Source of the DNA: Natronosporangium hydrolyticum
GTDB lineage: Bacteria; Actinomycetota; Actinomycetes; Mycobacteriales; Micromonosporaceae
DNA: 64,000 nucleotides
NCBI RefSeq assembly: GCF_016925615.1
Contig: NZ_CP070499.1
Coordinates: forward strand, 1,488,001-1,552,000
Direction: 5' to 3'
Shown piece by piece: positions 50,692-61,600 of this stretch (its first letter is position 1; each line of letters opens with the position of its first letter). A program made the translations under genes and the position numbers. Below the pieces are notes generated by a model. It had not been told where the DNA came from and searched no databases. It saw only the letters and a list, made by a program, of their open reading frames with translations.

Positions 50692-53600
50692 ATGGCGGAC
50701 GAGGAGCAGCTCCGCTCGTATCTGCGGCGAGCGACTACGGATCTCCAGCAGGCGCGGCGTCGGGTGCGGGAGTTGGAGGCGCGGTATGCCGAGCCGATCG
50801 CGATCGTCGGCATGGCGTGTCGGCTACCGGGCGGAGTGGCCTCCCCGGAGGATCTATGGGAGCTGGTGTGGTCAGGTACTGATGCCGTCGGCGACTTTCC
50901 GCGGGATCGGGGTTGGGACCTCGACTCCATCTACGACCCGCGGCCGGGCACGCCGGGACGGAGCTATGTCCGTCATGGCGGCTTCCTCTACAACGCCGGC
51001 GATTTCGACGCTGACTTCTTCGGCATCAGTCCCAACGAAGCCAGGCGGGCCGATCCGCAACGACGCATCATGCTCGAGGCGAGTTGGGAGGCGTTCGAGA
51101 ACGCTGGCCTCGATCCGACCACGCTGGCTGGTTCCGAAACCGGTGTGTTCACCGGTGTTATGCACGCCGATTATGCCGGCGGAGGGCCCACCGGCAGTCT
51201 CGTCTCCGGGCAGGTTGCCTACAGCTTCAGTCTGGAGGGGCCGGCGGTGACGGTGGATACGGCGTGTTCGTCGTCGTTGGTGGCGTTGCATCTGGCGGTG
51301 CAGGCGTTGCGTAGTGGCGAGTGCGGTATGGCGTTGGCGGGTGGGGTGACGGTGATGGCCACCCCGAGTCTGTTTGTGGAGTTCAGTCGGCAGCGTGGGT
51401 TGGCGGCCGATGGTCGGTGTAAGGCGTTTTCGGCGGATGCGGATGGTACGGGGTGGGCGGAGGGCGCTGGTGTGCTGGTTTTGGAGCGGTTGTCGGATGC
51501 GCGGGCGGCGGGTCGTCGGGTGTTGGCGGTGGTGCGGGGTTCGGCGGTGAATCAGGATGGGGCGTCGAATGGGTTGACGGCGCCGAATGGTCCGGCGCAG
51601 GAGCGGGTGATTCGGGCGGCGTTGGGGTCGGCTGGTGTGGGGGTGGGGGATGTGGATGTGGTGGAGGGGCATGGGACGGGGACGTCGTTGGGGGATCCGA
51701 TTGAGGTGGGGGCGTTGTTGGGGACGTATGGGCGGGGTCGGGGTGGGGTGGGTCCGTTGTGGTTGGGGTCGTTGAAGTCGAATATTGGTCATGCGCAGGC
51801 GGCGGCTGGGGTGGCTGGTGTGATCAAGATGGTGTTGGCGTTGCGGTTTGGGTGGTTGCCGCGGACGTTGCATGTGGATGTGCCGTCGGGTGAGGTGGAT
51901 TGGTCGTCTGGTGGGGTGGAGTTGTTGCGGGAGGCGGTGGAGTGGCGTTCGGTGGGTGGTCGGGTGCGGCGGGCGGGGGTGTCGTCGTTTGGGATTAGTG
52001 GGACGAATGCGCATGTGATCGTTGAGGAGGCGCCGCCGGTGGAGGCGGGGGTGTCGGCGGGGTCGCCGGTGGAGGTGTCGGCGGGGGAGGCTGCTGCTGT
52101 TGGTGGTGGGTTGCCGGTGGTGTTGCCGGTGTCGGGTGTGGGTTGGGGTGGGTTGCGGGGGCAGTTGGGTGGGTTGGTGGGTTTGGTGGGTGGTGGGGGT
52201 GTGGGTTTGGGTGATGTGGGTTGGTCGTTGGGTGTGGGTCGGGCGGGGTTGGGGTGTCGGGCGGTGGTGGTGGCTGATGGTGGTGGTGTTGATGGTGGTG
52301 TTGGTGGGGTGGTGGGTTTGTTGTCGGGGGTTGCTGGTGGTGGTGGTGAGGTGGTGGGTGTGGGTGGTTCGGTGGTGTTGGGTGAGGTGGTGGGTGGTCG
52401 GACGGTGTTTATGTTTTCGGGTCAGGGGTCGCAGCGGGTGGGTATGGGTCGTGGGTTGTATGGGGCGTTTGGTGTGTTTCGTGAGGTGTTTGATGAGGTG
52501 TGTGGGGTGTTTGATGGGTTGTTGGGGTGTGGGTTGCGGGGTGTGGTGTTTGAGGGTGTGGGTGGTGATGTGGATCGGACGGTGTTTGCGCAGGCGGGGT
52601 TGTTTGCGGTGGAGGTGGCGTTGTTTCGGTTGTTGGAGTCGTGGGGTGTGGGTGTGGATGTGGTGGTGGGGCATTCGGTGGGTGAGGTGGCGGCGGCGTA
52701 TGTGGTGGGGGTGTTGGGGTTGGAGGATGCGTGTCGGTTGGTGGCGGTGCGGGGTGGGTTGATGGATGGGTTGCCGTCGGGTGGGGTGATGGTGGCGGTG
52801 TCGGGTGTGGGGGAGGAGCGGGTGCGGGGTTTGTTAGTGGATGGTGTGGATGTGGCTGCGGTGAATGGTGGTGGTGAGTTGGTGTTGTCGGGTGTGGAGG
52901 AGTGTGTGGTGTCGGTGGTGGGGGTGTTGGAGGGGTTGGGTGCGCGGGTGTCGTGGTTGCGGGTGTCGCATGCGTTTCATTCGGGGTTGATGGAGCCGAT
53001 GTTGGGTGAGTTTGGGGAGGCGATTGGTGGGTTGGGTTGGGGTGGGGTTTCGGGTGGGGTGGTGGCGGTGTCGTCGGTGTTGGGTGGGGTGGTGGGTGGG
53101 GAGTGGTCGGATCCGGGGTATTGGGTGTCGCAGGTGCGGTCTGAGGTGAGGTTTGGTGATGTGGTGGGTTGTTTGCGGGGGTTGGGTGTGTCGCGGTTTG
53201 TGGAGGTGGGGCCGGGTGGGGTGTTGGGTGGTTTGGCGCGGCGGGTGGTGGAGGGGTCTGAGGGTGGGGTTGGTGGGTTGGTGTTTGCGTCGTTGTTGGG
53301 TGGGGTTGGTGGGTTGGGTGAGGTGGAGGGGTTGTTGGTGGGTGTGTCGCGGGTGTGGGTGTCGGGTGGGGTGGTGGATTGGTCTCGGGTGTTGGTTGGT
53401 GGTCGGTGGGTGGATCTGCCGACGTATGCGTTCCAACACCAGCGGTACTGGTGGGACGGTAGGGAAGAGGGCGAGCCGCCGCGTGCGGCGCTACCCGCCG
53501 ATGATTCGCATGACTTTTGGCACCACGTCGAATCCGGCAACGCCACAGCGCTCAGCGACATGCTGGGGCTATCGGGTGCGGCGATCAGGGACGTCCTGCC

Positions 53601-55608
53601 AGCGCTGGCCATCTGGCGTCGTCAGCGGGTCAGCGTGGCGAGGATCGCGCCGCTCGTTTACGACTCCGAGTGGGTTGCCACCAGTGTGCCGGCGCCGGCG
53701 GAGTGCGCCGGCGGGGACTGGCTGATCCTCCGACCCCGGGGGATCGCGGCTGAGCTGTCGATGTCGCTGGTCGGCCAGTTGCGGGCTGCTGGCTTGACCG
53801 TGCGATCCGTGGAAGTCGATGTCGATGGCGCCGATTCTTCGGTGCCGGAAGCCGAGCTCAGTGGCGTCGCGCAGATCCTGTCGTTGTTGGCTCTGGACAA
53901 CCAGCCACACGAGACATACCCCACGCTCAGCCGCGGGCTGGTGGGCACCGTCGCGATGGCGCGGAGCCTCATCACCGCCGGCACTCCGACGTCGCTGTGG
54001 TGTATCACCACCGGTGCCGTCGCGGCGCAGTCTGACGACCCTGTGGTCGACGTTGCGCAGGCATCGGTCTGGGGGCTCGGGTCGGTGTTGAGCCTCGAGT
54101 GTCCCGTGCTGTGGGGCGGCATGATTGACCTTCCTCCGGTGGTCGACGATGTGGTCACCGCGCGGCTGGTGGAAGTCCTGCGCGGGCGCGGGTCGGAGCA
54201 GTCCGAGGAGCAGGTGGCGATCCGCGGCAGCAGGATCTTCGGCCGCCGGCTGCGGAGGGCGCCGGCGGACCTAGCGGTGCGGGGAGGTCGCTGGCAACCA
54301 CGTGGGACGATCCTGGTTACCGGTGGTACCGGAGCGCTCGGCGCGCACACCGCGCGGTGGCTCGCCCGTACCGGGGCCGAGCATCTCGTGCTGCTCAGTC
54401 GACGGGGCGCGGATGCTCCCGGGGCGGAGTCGTTGCGGGACGAGCTCAGTACGCACGGTGTCCGGGTGACCATCGCCGCGTGTGACGTCGGCGACCGGAC
54501 GGCGCTGGCTGAGTTGCTCGATGGAGTCAGGGCTGGCGGCGACCTCACGGCGGTCGTCCACGCGGCCGGCGTGATGCCGGCCGACTCTCGGCTCGAGACA
54601 ACCGACCTGGCGCAGTTCGCGCCAGTCGTGGCGGCCAAGACCAGCGGTGCCCGGCACCTTCTCGAGCTTCTTTCGGACGTCGAACTGGATGCGTTCGTCC
54701 TCTTCTCATCGGGCGCCGCGCTCTGGGGCAGCGATGGGCAGGCAGCCTATGCGTGCGCCAACGCGTCCCTCGACGCCCTCGCTCACGCTCATCGGCAACG
54801 CGGCCGAAACGTCACCGCTATCGCCTGGGGGCCATGGGCGGGTGGCGGAATGGTTGACGAGACCGCGCACGGGTATCTGGCACGGCTCGGCATCGGGTTG
54901 CTCGATCCGGAACAGGCGGTGAACGTGTTGAGCCTCGCCGGTGGAGCCGGCGCTGCCCCGTACCTCGTGGTGGCGGATATCGACTGGGCTACCTACGGGC
55001 CGATCTACTCCGCTGCTCGGCCGCGACCGTTGATCCGTGAGCTCGCCGAGGTGACGATGACCGGGCCGGCTCCGGGTACCAGCGCGGAGGAGCACAGCAC
55101 ACGGGTTACCCGCCTGGCCCAGCTGGCCGCTGGAGAGCGTGATCGGGAACTCGTTGAGCTGGTTCGGGAGCATGCCGCGGCGGTGCTTGGTCACTCCGGG
55201 GCTTCCGCGGTCGCGACCAACCGCACCTTCCAGGAGCTCGGATTCGACTCGGTCTCCGGAGTTGATCTTCGTGATCGGCTGAGTTCCGTCCTGGGCCGAC
55301 ACCTTCCGGCGGCGCTGATCTTCGACTATGCGACGCCCGAGGCGCTGGCGAGGTTCCTCAGTAGCGAACTCGACACCAACCATACCGAGTCGACGCTCGA
55401 AGAAGGGCTGCACCTCATCGAAGCCCGCATCGCCGAACTCGGCCCTGACGAACCCGGGCGGGTCGCCTTGGCGACCCGGTTGCGGGCATTGGCGGCCCGC
55501 GCGGCGGGTGCTGAGGAAGCCGGTAAGGAGCAAGTCGCGGACCGGCTCGGCACCGCGAGCGCCGACGATGTCTTCGATTTCATCGACAACGAGCTGGGAG
55601 TAGCGTAA
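50692..55608 (+). CDS. Type I PKS, one module KS-AT-KR-ACP (module F)
   Basis: ATG 50692 directly follows the previous stop. The 1,638-residue protein has an N-terminal docking coiled coil ([18 protein letters not shown]), KS 36-447 (TACSSS, GHGTGT, KSNIGH), complete malonyl-type AT 476-920 (GHSVGE, HAFH), no DH, KR 1200-1390, ACP 1480-1560 (GFDSV) and a docking tail with FDFIDNELG. The KR has no LDD motif and has Trp in ALWGSDGQ, the A-type pattern predicting an L-configured hydroxyl. It is the only module here predicted to leave a hydroxyl group, a possible glycosylation or cyclisation point. The stop overlaps the next start by one base (TAATG). Confidence 0.95.
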   Translation: MADEEQLRSYLRRATTDLQQARRRVRELEARYAEPIAIVGMACRLPGGVASPEDLWELVWSGTDAVGDFPRDRGWDLDSIYDPRPGTPGRSYVRHGGFLYNAGDFDADFFGISPNEARRADPQRRIMLEASWEAFENAGLDPTTLAGSETGVFTGVMHADYAGGGPTGSLVSGQVAYSFSLEGPAVTVDTACSSSLVALHLAVQALRSGECGMALAGGVTVMATPSLFVEFSRQRGLAADGRCKAFSADADGTGWAEGAGVLVLERLSDARAAGRRVLAVVRGSAVNQDGASNGLTAPNGPAQERVIRAALGSAGVGVGDVDVVEGHGTGTSLGDPIEVGALLGTYGRGRGGVGPLWLGSLKSNIGHAQAAAGVAGVIKMVLALRFGWLPRTLHVDVPSGEVDWSSGGVELLREAVEWRSVGGRVRRAGVSSFGISGTNAHVIVEEAPPVEAGVSAGSPVEVSAGEAAAVGGGLPVVLPVSGVGWGGLRGQLGGLVGLVGGGGVGLGDVGWSLGVGRAGLGCRAVVVADGGGVDGGVGGVVGLLSGVAGGGGEVVGVGGSVVLGEVVGGRTVFMFSGQGSQRVGMGRGLYGAFGVFREVFDEVCGVFDGLLGCGLRGVVFEGVGGDVDRTVFAQAGLFAVEVALFRLLESWGVGVDVVVGHSVGEVAAAYVVGVLGLEDACRLVAVRGGLMDGLPSGGVMVAVSGVGEERVRGLLVDGVDVAAVNGGGELVLSGVEECVVSVVGVLEGLGARVSWLRVSHAFHSGLMEPMLGEFGEAIGGLGWGGVSGGVVAVSSVLGGVVGGEWSDPGYWVSQVRSEVRFGDVVGCLRGLGVSRFVEVGPGGVLGGLARRVVEGSEGGVGGLVFASLLGGVGGLGEVEGLLVGVSRVWVSGGVVDWSRVLVGGRWVDLPTYAFQHQRYWWDGREEGEPPRAALPADDSHDFWHHVESGNATALSDMLGLSGAAIRDVLPALAIWRRQRVSVARIAPLVYDSEWVATSVPAPAECAGGDWLILRPRGIAAELSMSLVGQLRAAGLTVRSVEVDVDGADSSVPEAELSGVAQILSLLALDNQPHETYPTLSRGLVGTVAMARSLITAGTPTSLWCITTGAVAAQSDDPVVDVAQASVWGLGSVLSLECPVLWGGMIDLPPVVDDVVTARLVEVLRGRGSEQSEEQVAIRGSRIFGRRLRRAPADLAVRGGRWQPRGTILVTGGTGALGAHTARWLARTGAEHLVLLSRRGADAPGAESLRDELSTHGVRVTIAACDVGDRTALAELLDGVRAGGDLTAVVHAAGVMPADSRLETTDLAQFAPVVAAKTSGARHLLELLSDVELDAFVLFSSGAALWGSDGQAAYACANASLDALAHAHRQRGRNVTAIAWGPWAGGGMVDETAHGYLARLGIGLLDPEQAVNVLSLAGGAGAAPYLVVADIDWATYGPIYSAARPRPLIRELAEVTMTGPAPGTSAEEHSTRVTRLAQLAAGERDRELVELVREHAAAVLGHSGASAVATNRTFQELGFDSVSGVDLRDRLSSVLGRHLPAALIFDYATPEALARFLSSELDTNHTESTLEEGLHLIEARIAELGPDEPGRVALATRLRALAARAAGAEEAGKEQVADRLGTASADDVFDFIDNELGVA
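51481..53451 (+). repeat. 1,971-bp direct repeat, copy in module F (partner 15921-17891)
   Basis: It lies about 35.5 kb from its partner and in a different gene, in the same orientation. The repeat covers the second half of KS and the whole AT. It is a potential recombination site: crossing over between the copies would delete the whole tailoring region. Confidence 0.9.
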
Positions 55609-58600
55609 TGGCGGCCGACGAGAAGCTACTCGACTACCTCAAGCGGGTCACCGCGGACCTGCATCAGACCCGGCAACGGCTCCGGGAGGTCGAGGAGGCC
55701 GGCAACGAGCCGATCGCGATCGTCGCAATGGGGTGCCGTTATCCCGGGGGTGTCCGTTCCCCGGAGGATCTTTGGGAGCTCGTAAGCGAAGGGCGAGACG
55801 CTATTGGTCCGTTCCCAACCGATCGGGGATGGGCAATCGACGGGTTCGGGTACGCCGATCCGGAGACCGGAGTTGAGGCCTTCGTCGGCGAAGGCGGCTT
55901 TGTGGACGATGTGGCGATGTTCGACGCCGAGCTCTTCGGTATCTCTCCCCGCGAGGCCCTGGCTACCGATCCACAACAACGGTTGATGCTGGAGTTGGCC
56001 TGGGAAACCTTCGAACGGGCCGGAATCGCTCCCGACAGCCTCCGTGGCGAGTCGGTTGGTGTCATTGTCGGCTCGGGCGGTCAAGACTACTACGACGACC
56101 TGGCTCCGAATGCCGCCGAATCCGTTGCCAACTATCTGAGCACCGGCAATGCCGGATCGGTTATCTCGAGTCGCATCTCCTACGAGCTCGGGCTCCAGGG
56201 GCCTGCTTTTACTGTGGACACCGCATGTTCGTCGTCGTTGGTGGCGTTGCATCTGGCGGTGCAGGCGTTGCGCAGTGGCGAGTGCAGTATGGCGTTGGCT
56301 GGCGGCGTGCTGGTGATGTCGACACCTGGGCCGTTCGAGGCGTTCAGTCGGCAGCGTGGGTTGGCGGCCGATGGTCGGTGTAAGGCGTTTTCGGCGGATG
56401 CGGATGGTACGGGGTGGGCGGAGGGCGCTGGTGTGCTGTTGTTGGAGCGGTTGTCGGATGCGCGGGCGGCGGGTCGTCGGGTGTTGGCGGTGGTGCGGGG
56501 TTCGGCGGTGAATCAGGATGGGGCGTCGAATGGGTTGACGGCGCCGAATGGTCCGGCGCAGGAGCGGGTGATTCGGGCGGCGTTGGGGTCGGCTGGTGTG
56601 GGGGTGGGGGATGTGGATGTGGTGGAGGGGCATGGGACGGGGACGTCGTTGGGGGATCCGATTGAGGTGGGGGCGTTGTTGGGGACGTATGGGCGGGGTC
56701 GGGGTGGGGTGGGTCCGTTGTGGTTGGGGTCGTTGAAGTCGAATATTGGTCATGCGCAGGCGGCGGCTGGGGTGGCTGGTGTGATCAAGATGGTGATGGC
56801 GTTGCGGTTTGGTTGGTTGCCGCCGACGTTGCATGTGGGTCGTCCGACGGGGCATGTGGATTGGTCGTCGGGTGAGGTGGAGTTGTTGGTGGAGGGTCGG
56901 CAGTGGCGGTCGGTGGAGGGTCGGGTCCGGCGGGCGGGGGTGTCATCGTTCGGGGTCAGCGGAACGAACGCACACGTGATCATCGAAGAGTCACCGGTTG
57001 AGGCGCCGGTTGAGGGTTCGGTTGCGGTGCCGCGGGAGGTTCCGCGGGAGGTGCCGGTGGTGTTGCCGGTGTCGGGTGTGGGTTGGGGTGGGTTGCGGGG
57101 GCAGTTGGGTGGGTTGGTGGGTTTGGTGGGTGGTGGGGGTGTGGGTTTGGGTGATGTGGGTTGGTCGTTGGGTGTGGGTCGGGCGGGGTTGGGGTGTCGG
57201 GCGGTGGTGGTGGCTGATGGTGATGGTGGTGGTGTTGGTGGGGTGGTGGGTTTGTTGTCGGGGGTTGCTGGTGGTGGTGGTGAGGTGGTGGGTGTGGGTG
57301 GTTCGGTGGTGTTGGGTGAGGTGGTGGGTGGTCGGACGGTGTTTATGTTTTCGGGTCAGGGGTCGCAGCGGGTGGGTATGGGTCGTGGGTTGTATGGGGC
57401 GTTTGGTGTGTTTCGTGAGGTGTTTGATGAGGTGTGTGGGGTGTTTGATGGGTTGTTGGGGTGTGGGTTGCGGGGTGTGGTGTTTGAGGGTGTGGGTGGT
57501 GATGTGGATCGGACGGTGTTTGCGCAGGCGGGGTTGTTTGCGGTGGAGGTGGCGTTGTTTCGGTTGTTGGAGTCGTGGGGTGTGGGTGTGGATGTGGTGG
57601 TGGGGCATTCGGTGGGTGAGGTGGCGGCGGCGTATGTGGTGGGGGTGTTGGGGTTGGAGGATGCGTGTCGGTTGGTGGTTGGTGGGGCGGGGGTTGTGGA
57701 GTCGGGTGGGGTGGGTGGGTTTGGTGAGTTGGTTGGTGGGTTGGGTTTGGGTGGGGTTTCGGGTGGGGTGGTGGCGGTGTCGTCGGTGTTGGGTGGGGTG
57801 GTGGGTGGGGAGTGGTCGGATCCGGGGTTTTGGGTGTCGCAGGTGGGTGCTGGGGTGAGGTTTGGTGATGTGGTGGGTTGTTTGCGGGGGTTGGGTGTGT
57901 CGCGGTTTGTGGAGGTGGGGCCGGGTGGGGTGTGGGCTGGGGTGGTTCGTGAGGGTGATGGTGGTGGTGTGGCGGGTGATGGTGGTGGGTTGGTGGTTGG
58001 GTCGTTGTGGGGTGGGGTTGGTGGGTTGGGTGAGGTGGAGGGGTTGTTGGTGGGTGTGTCGCGGGTGTGGGTGTGGGGTGGGGTGGTGGATTGGTCTCGG
58101 GTGTTGGTTGGTGGTCGGTGGGTGGATCTGCCGACGTATGCGTTCCAACACAAGCGCTACTGGCTTGAGGAACGAAGTTCCGGCGGAGCCCACGCGTGGG
58201 GAATGGACGAGGCGGACCATCCGCTGCTCGGTGCCATCGCCACCGTCGCCGACTCCGGCAACCTGGTGGTCACTGGAAGGGTCGCTACCTGGAAACCGGC
58301 CTGGTTGGGTCACCATGTCGTGCATGGAGAGCCGATTCTCCCCGGTGCTGCGCTGGTTGACCTCGCACTCTGGGTAGGGCGATCCGCCGGCTATGGACAA
58401 CTAGTTGACCTGGCGCTGCATGCCCCGCTCCCAGTCTCCCCGGACGGGACACGGATTCAGATTGTCGTCGGGGACACTGCCGGACCTGGCACCCGTACGA
58501 TCGACGTCTTCGCCCAGGACGAACGCGATCCGGCGCCGGAGTGGCAGCGGCACGCATCTGGACTGCTGGCCGCCGACGGCATCGAGAGTGGTGTAGCGCT

Positions 58601-61600
58601 GGCCGAATGGCCACCGTCGGCGGGCGAGCCCATCGATGTGGAGGATCTCGGCCGGGAGCTGACGGCCAGCGGGCTCGATTACGGTCCTGCGTTCCGTGGG
58701 CTCAGTGCAGCCTGGCGCGGTGCGGATGCAATGTGGGCGGAGGTGAGGCTGCCTAGCGGCGCCGGAGTGACCACGGGCGGGTTCGGGATCCACCCGGTAT
58801 TGTTGGACGCGGCGACCCAGGTGCTCGCGGCCGCTCCGGGGAACGGATCCGGTTCCGCCCACGTACCGTTCAGCTGGTCCGGCGTAACCCTCCACACAGC
58901 GGGAGCGGATCAGCTCCGAGTCCACTTTAGCCGGATTGGGGAGCAGGCGTATCGAGGCGACATCGCCGACGGCAACGGTCGGCCGGTCGCCACGATCGGA
59001 TCGGTGGCGTTCCGGCCTGCCTTGACCAGCGCCGGGTTGTCGGAGCCGCCGTTACATGAGCTGCGGTGGCGGCCGGCGTTGCCGACCAGTGACGTTCCGC
59101 TTAAGGAAATGGCAGTAGTCGACCGGATTGCGGAGGTGCCGGCCGCCGGCGCGTTGCCCCCGTTCGTCGGGCTGCGGGTACCCGGCGGTTCGGATCCGGA
59201 CGCGGTGACGGCAGCGACCCGACACGCGTTGCACGCAGTGCAAGGTTGGCTCCTTGAGCCGCGGGCAGCCGGTTCGACGTTGACGCTGTTGACGAGCGGC
59301 GCGGTCTCGGTGGCGGGAGAGGAAGTTCCGAATCTCGCCGGGGCGGCGGTCTGGGGTCTGGTCCGGTCGGCGCAGACCGAACATCCGGGGCAGTTTCTGC
59401 TCCTGGACATCGATGATGAGCAGGCCGATTCTTGCTGGCTTGGCGAGGCCGCCGCTAGGGCCCTCGCCGCGGACGAGCCGCAGATCGCTTACCGGGGCGG
59501 GGTGCCCCACGTTCCCCGAGTCGACGTTATGACCCGTGGCGCGGAGCCGGCGGCAGGTGCGCTTCCCGTCCCGGCCGGAGCGTTCGATGGCACGGTGCTG
59601 GTGACCGGCGGTACCGGCGGTGTCGGTGCTGCGGTCGCACGCCATCTGGTCCAGGTCCACGGCGCACGACACCTGGTCTTGTTGAGTCGCCGGGGCCCCG
59701 CGGCGCCCGGGGCGGAGGCGCTGCGGGCCGAGCTAGCCGCTAGTGGGGCGGCAGTCAGGCTCGTCGCATGTGACCTATCCGACCGGGCAGCCTTGGCGGA
59801 GGCGCTCACCGCACTGCCGCAGCCACCGCTAAGCGCCGTCATCCACACTGCCGGTGTGCTCGCCGACGGTACGGTGACCAGCCTGACGACGGAGGACATT
59901 GAGGCCGTGCTGGGGCCGAAGGTTCACGGTGCGCTGCATCTGCATGAACTCACACAGGGTTACAACCTGTCGGCGTTCATCGTCTTCTCGTCACTCTCCG
60001 GTATCCTGGGCGCCGCGGGGCAGGCTAACTATGCCGCCGCCAACACGGTGCTCGACGCGCTGGCGACCCACCGCCGTTCGACCGGCGCCGCCGCCACCTC
60101 GGTGGCGTGGGGACCGTGGGAGGCAGCGGCCGGCGGTATGATCGCTGCGCTCGGTCAGTCTGGCCTGGACCGGCTCTCCCGCGACGGGCTGCTGACCTTG
60201 GACACCGCGGAAGCCTTGGCGAGATTCGATGCCGCCTGTCTCGCGGCCACCGAGCCCGGGCCGATCGTGGCGGCGCGTTTCGATCCATCGGTGCTCCGCG
60301 ATCTGGGAGCGGCGAGGCCAGCGGCGTTGCGCGATCTCGGTGGCGGCGCGCCGCCTTCGCCGCGGAGTTCGGGCACCGCCGCCGAGCGTCCGACCGAACT
60401 CGCGCGCTTGAGCGGCAAACAACAGCGGGAGGCGGCCCTGGAACTGGTGCGGGAACAGGTGGCGGCGGTGCTCGGTTACCCCGACCCGGCTGCTGTCGAC
60501 CCCCGTCGGGAGTTTCAGCACCTGGGGTTCGACTCGCTGAGCGCGGTCGAGTTCCGGAACAGCCTCGCCACCACTACCGGAGTGCGGCTGCCGGCGACGT
60601 TGGTGTTTGATTACCCCACCGCGAACGCTGTCGCCGACTACCTTGTGGCGCAGCTGGCCGAGGTGTCGGTGGCGACCGAAGCCGAGGTAACGGTGGCGCC
60701 CCGGACCGGGCCGCCGGAGGTGGGCGACGACGACGCGATCGCGATCGTCGGGGTCGCCTGCCGCTACCCCGGCGGAGTCCAGTCGCCCGAGGATCTGTGG
60801 TGGTTGGTCGCGGACGGGGTGGACGCGATCGGGCCATTCCCGGTCGACCGGGGTTGGGACACCGACCGAATCTTTGATCCGACCGGGGAGCGGCCGGGGA
60901 GTTCATACGTACGCCACGGCGGTTTCCTGTATGACGCGGGCGACTTCGACGCCGGCTTCTTTGGGGTTTCGCCGCGGGAGGCGGCGACGGTCGACCCGCA
61001 GCAGCGGCTGCTGCTGGAGATCTGTTGGGAGGCGATCGAGCGGGCCGGGGTCGACCCGTCGTCGTTGCGGGGTAGCGAGACCGGGGTCTTCGCCGGAGTT
61101 CAGTACCACGATTATTTCGCAAGCAACAGCACCGGGTCAGTCGTGGCTGGTCGGATCGCCTACACCCTTGGCCTCCAAGGTCCGGCGATCTCCGTTGATA
61201 CGGCGTGTTCGTCGTCGTTGGTGGCGTTGCATCTGGCGGTGCAGGCGTTGCGCAGTGGCGAGTGCGGTATGGCGTTGGCGGGTGGGGTGACGGTGATGGC
61301 GACGCCGGAGAGCTTTGTGGAGTTCAGTCGGCAGCGTGGGTTGGCGGCCGATGGTCGGTGTAAGTCGTTTTCGGCGGATGCGGATGGTACGGGGTGGGCG
61401 GAGGGCGCTGGTGTGCTGTTGTTGGAGCGGTTGTCGGATGCGCGGGCGGCGGGTCGTCGGGTGTTGGCGGTGGTGCGGGGTTCGGCGGTGAATCAGGATG
61501 GGGCGTCGAATGGGTTGACGGCGCCGAATGGTCCGGCGCAGGAGCGGGTGATTCGGGCGGCGTTGGGGTCGGCTGGTGTGGGGGTGGGGGATGTGGATGT

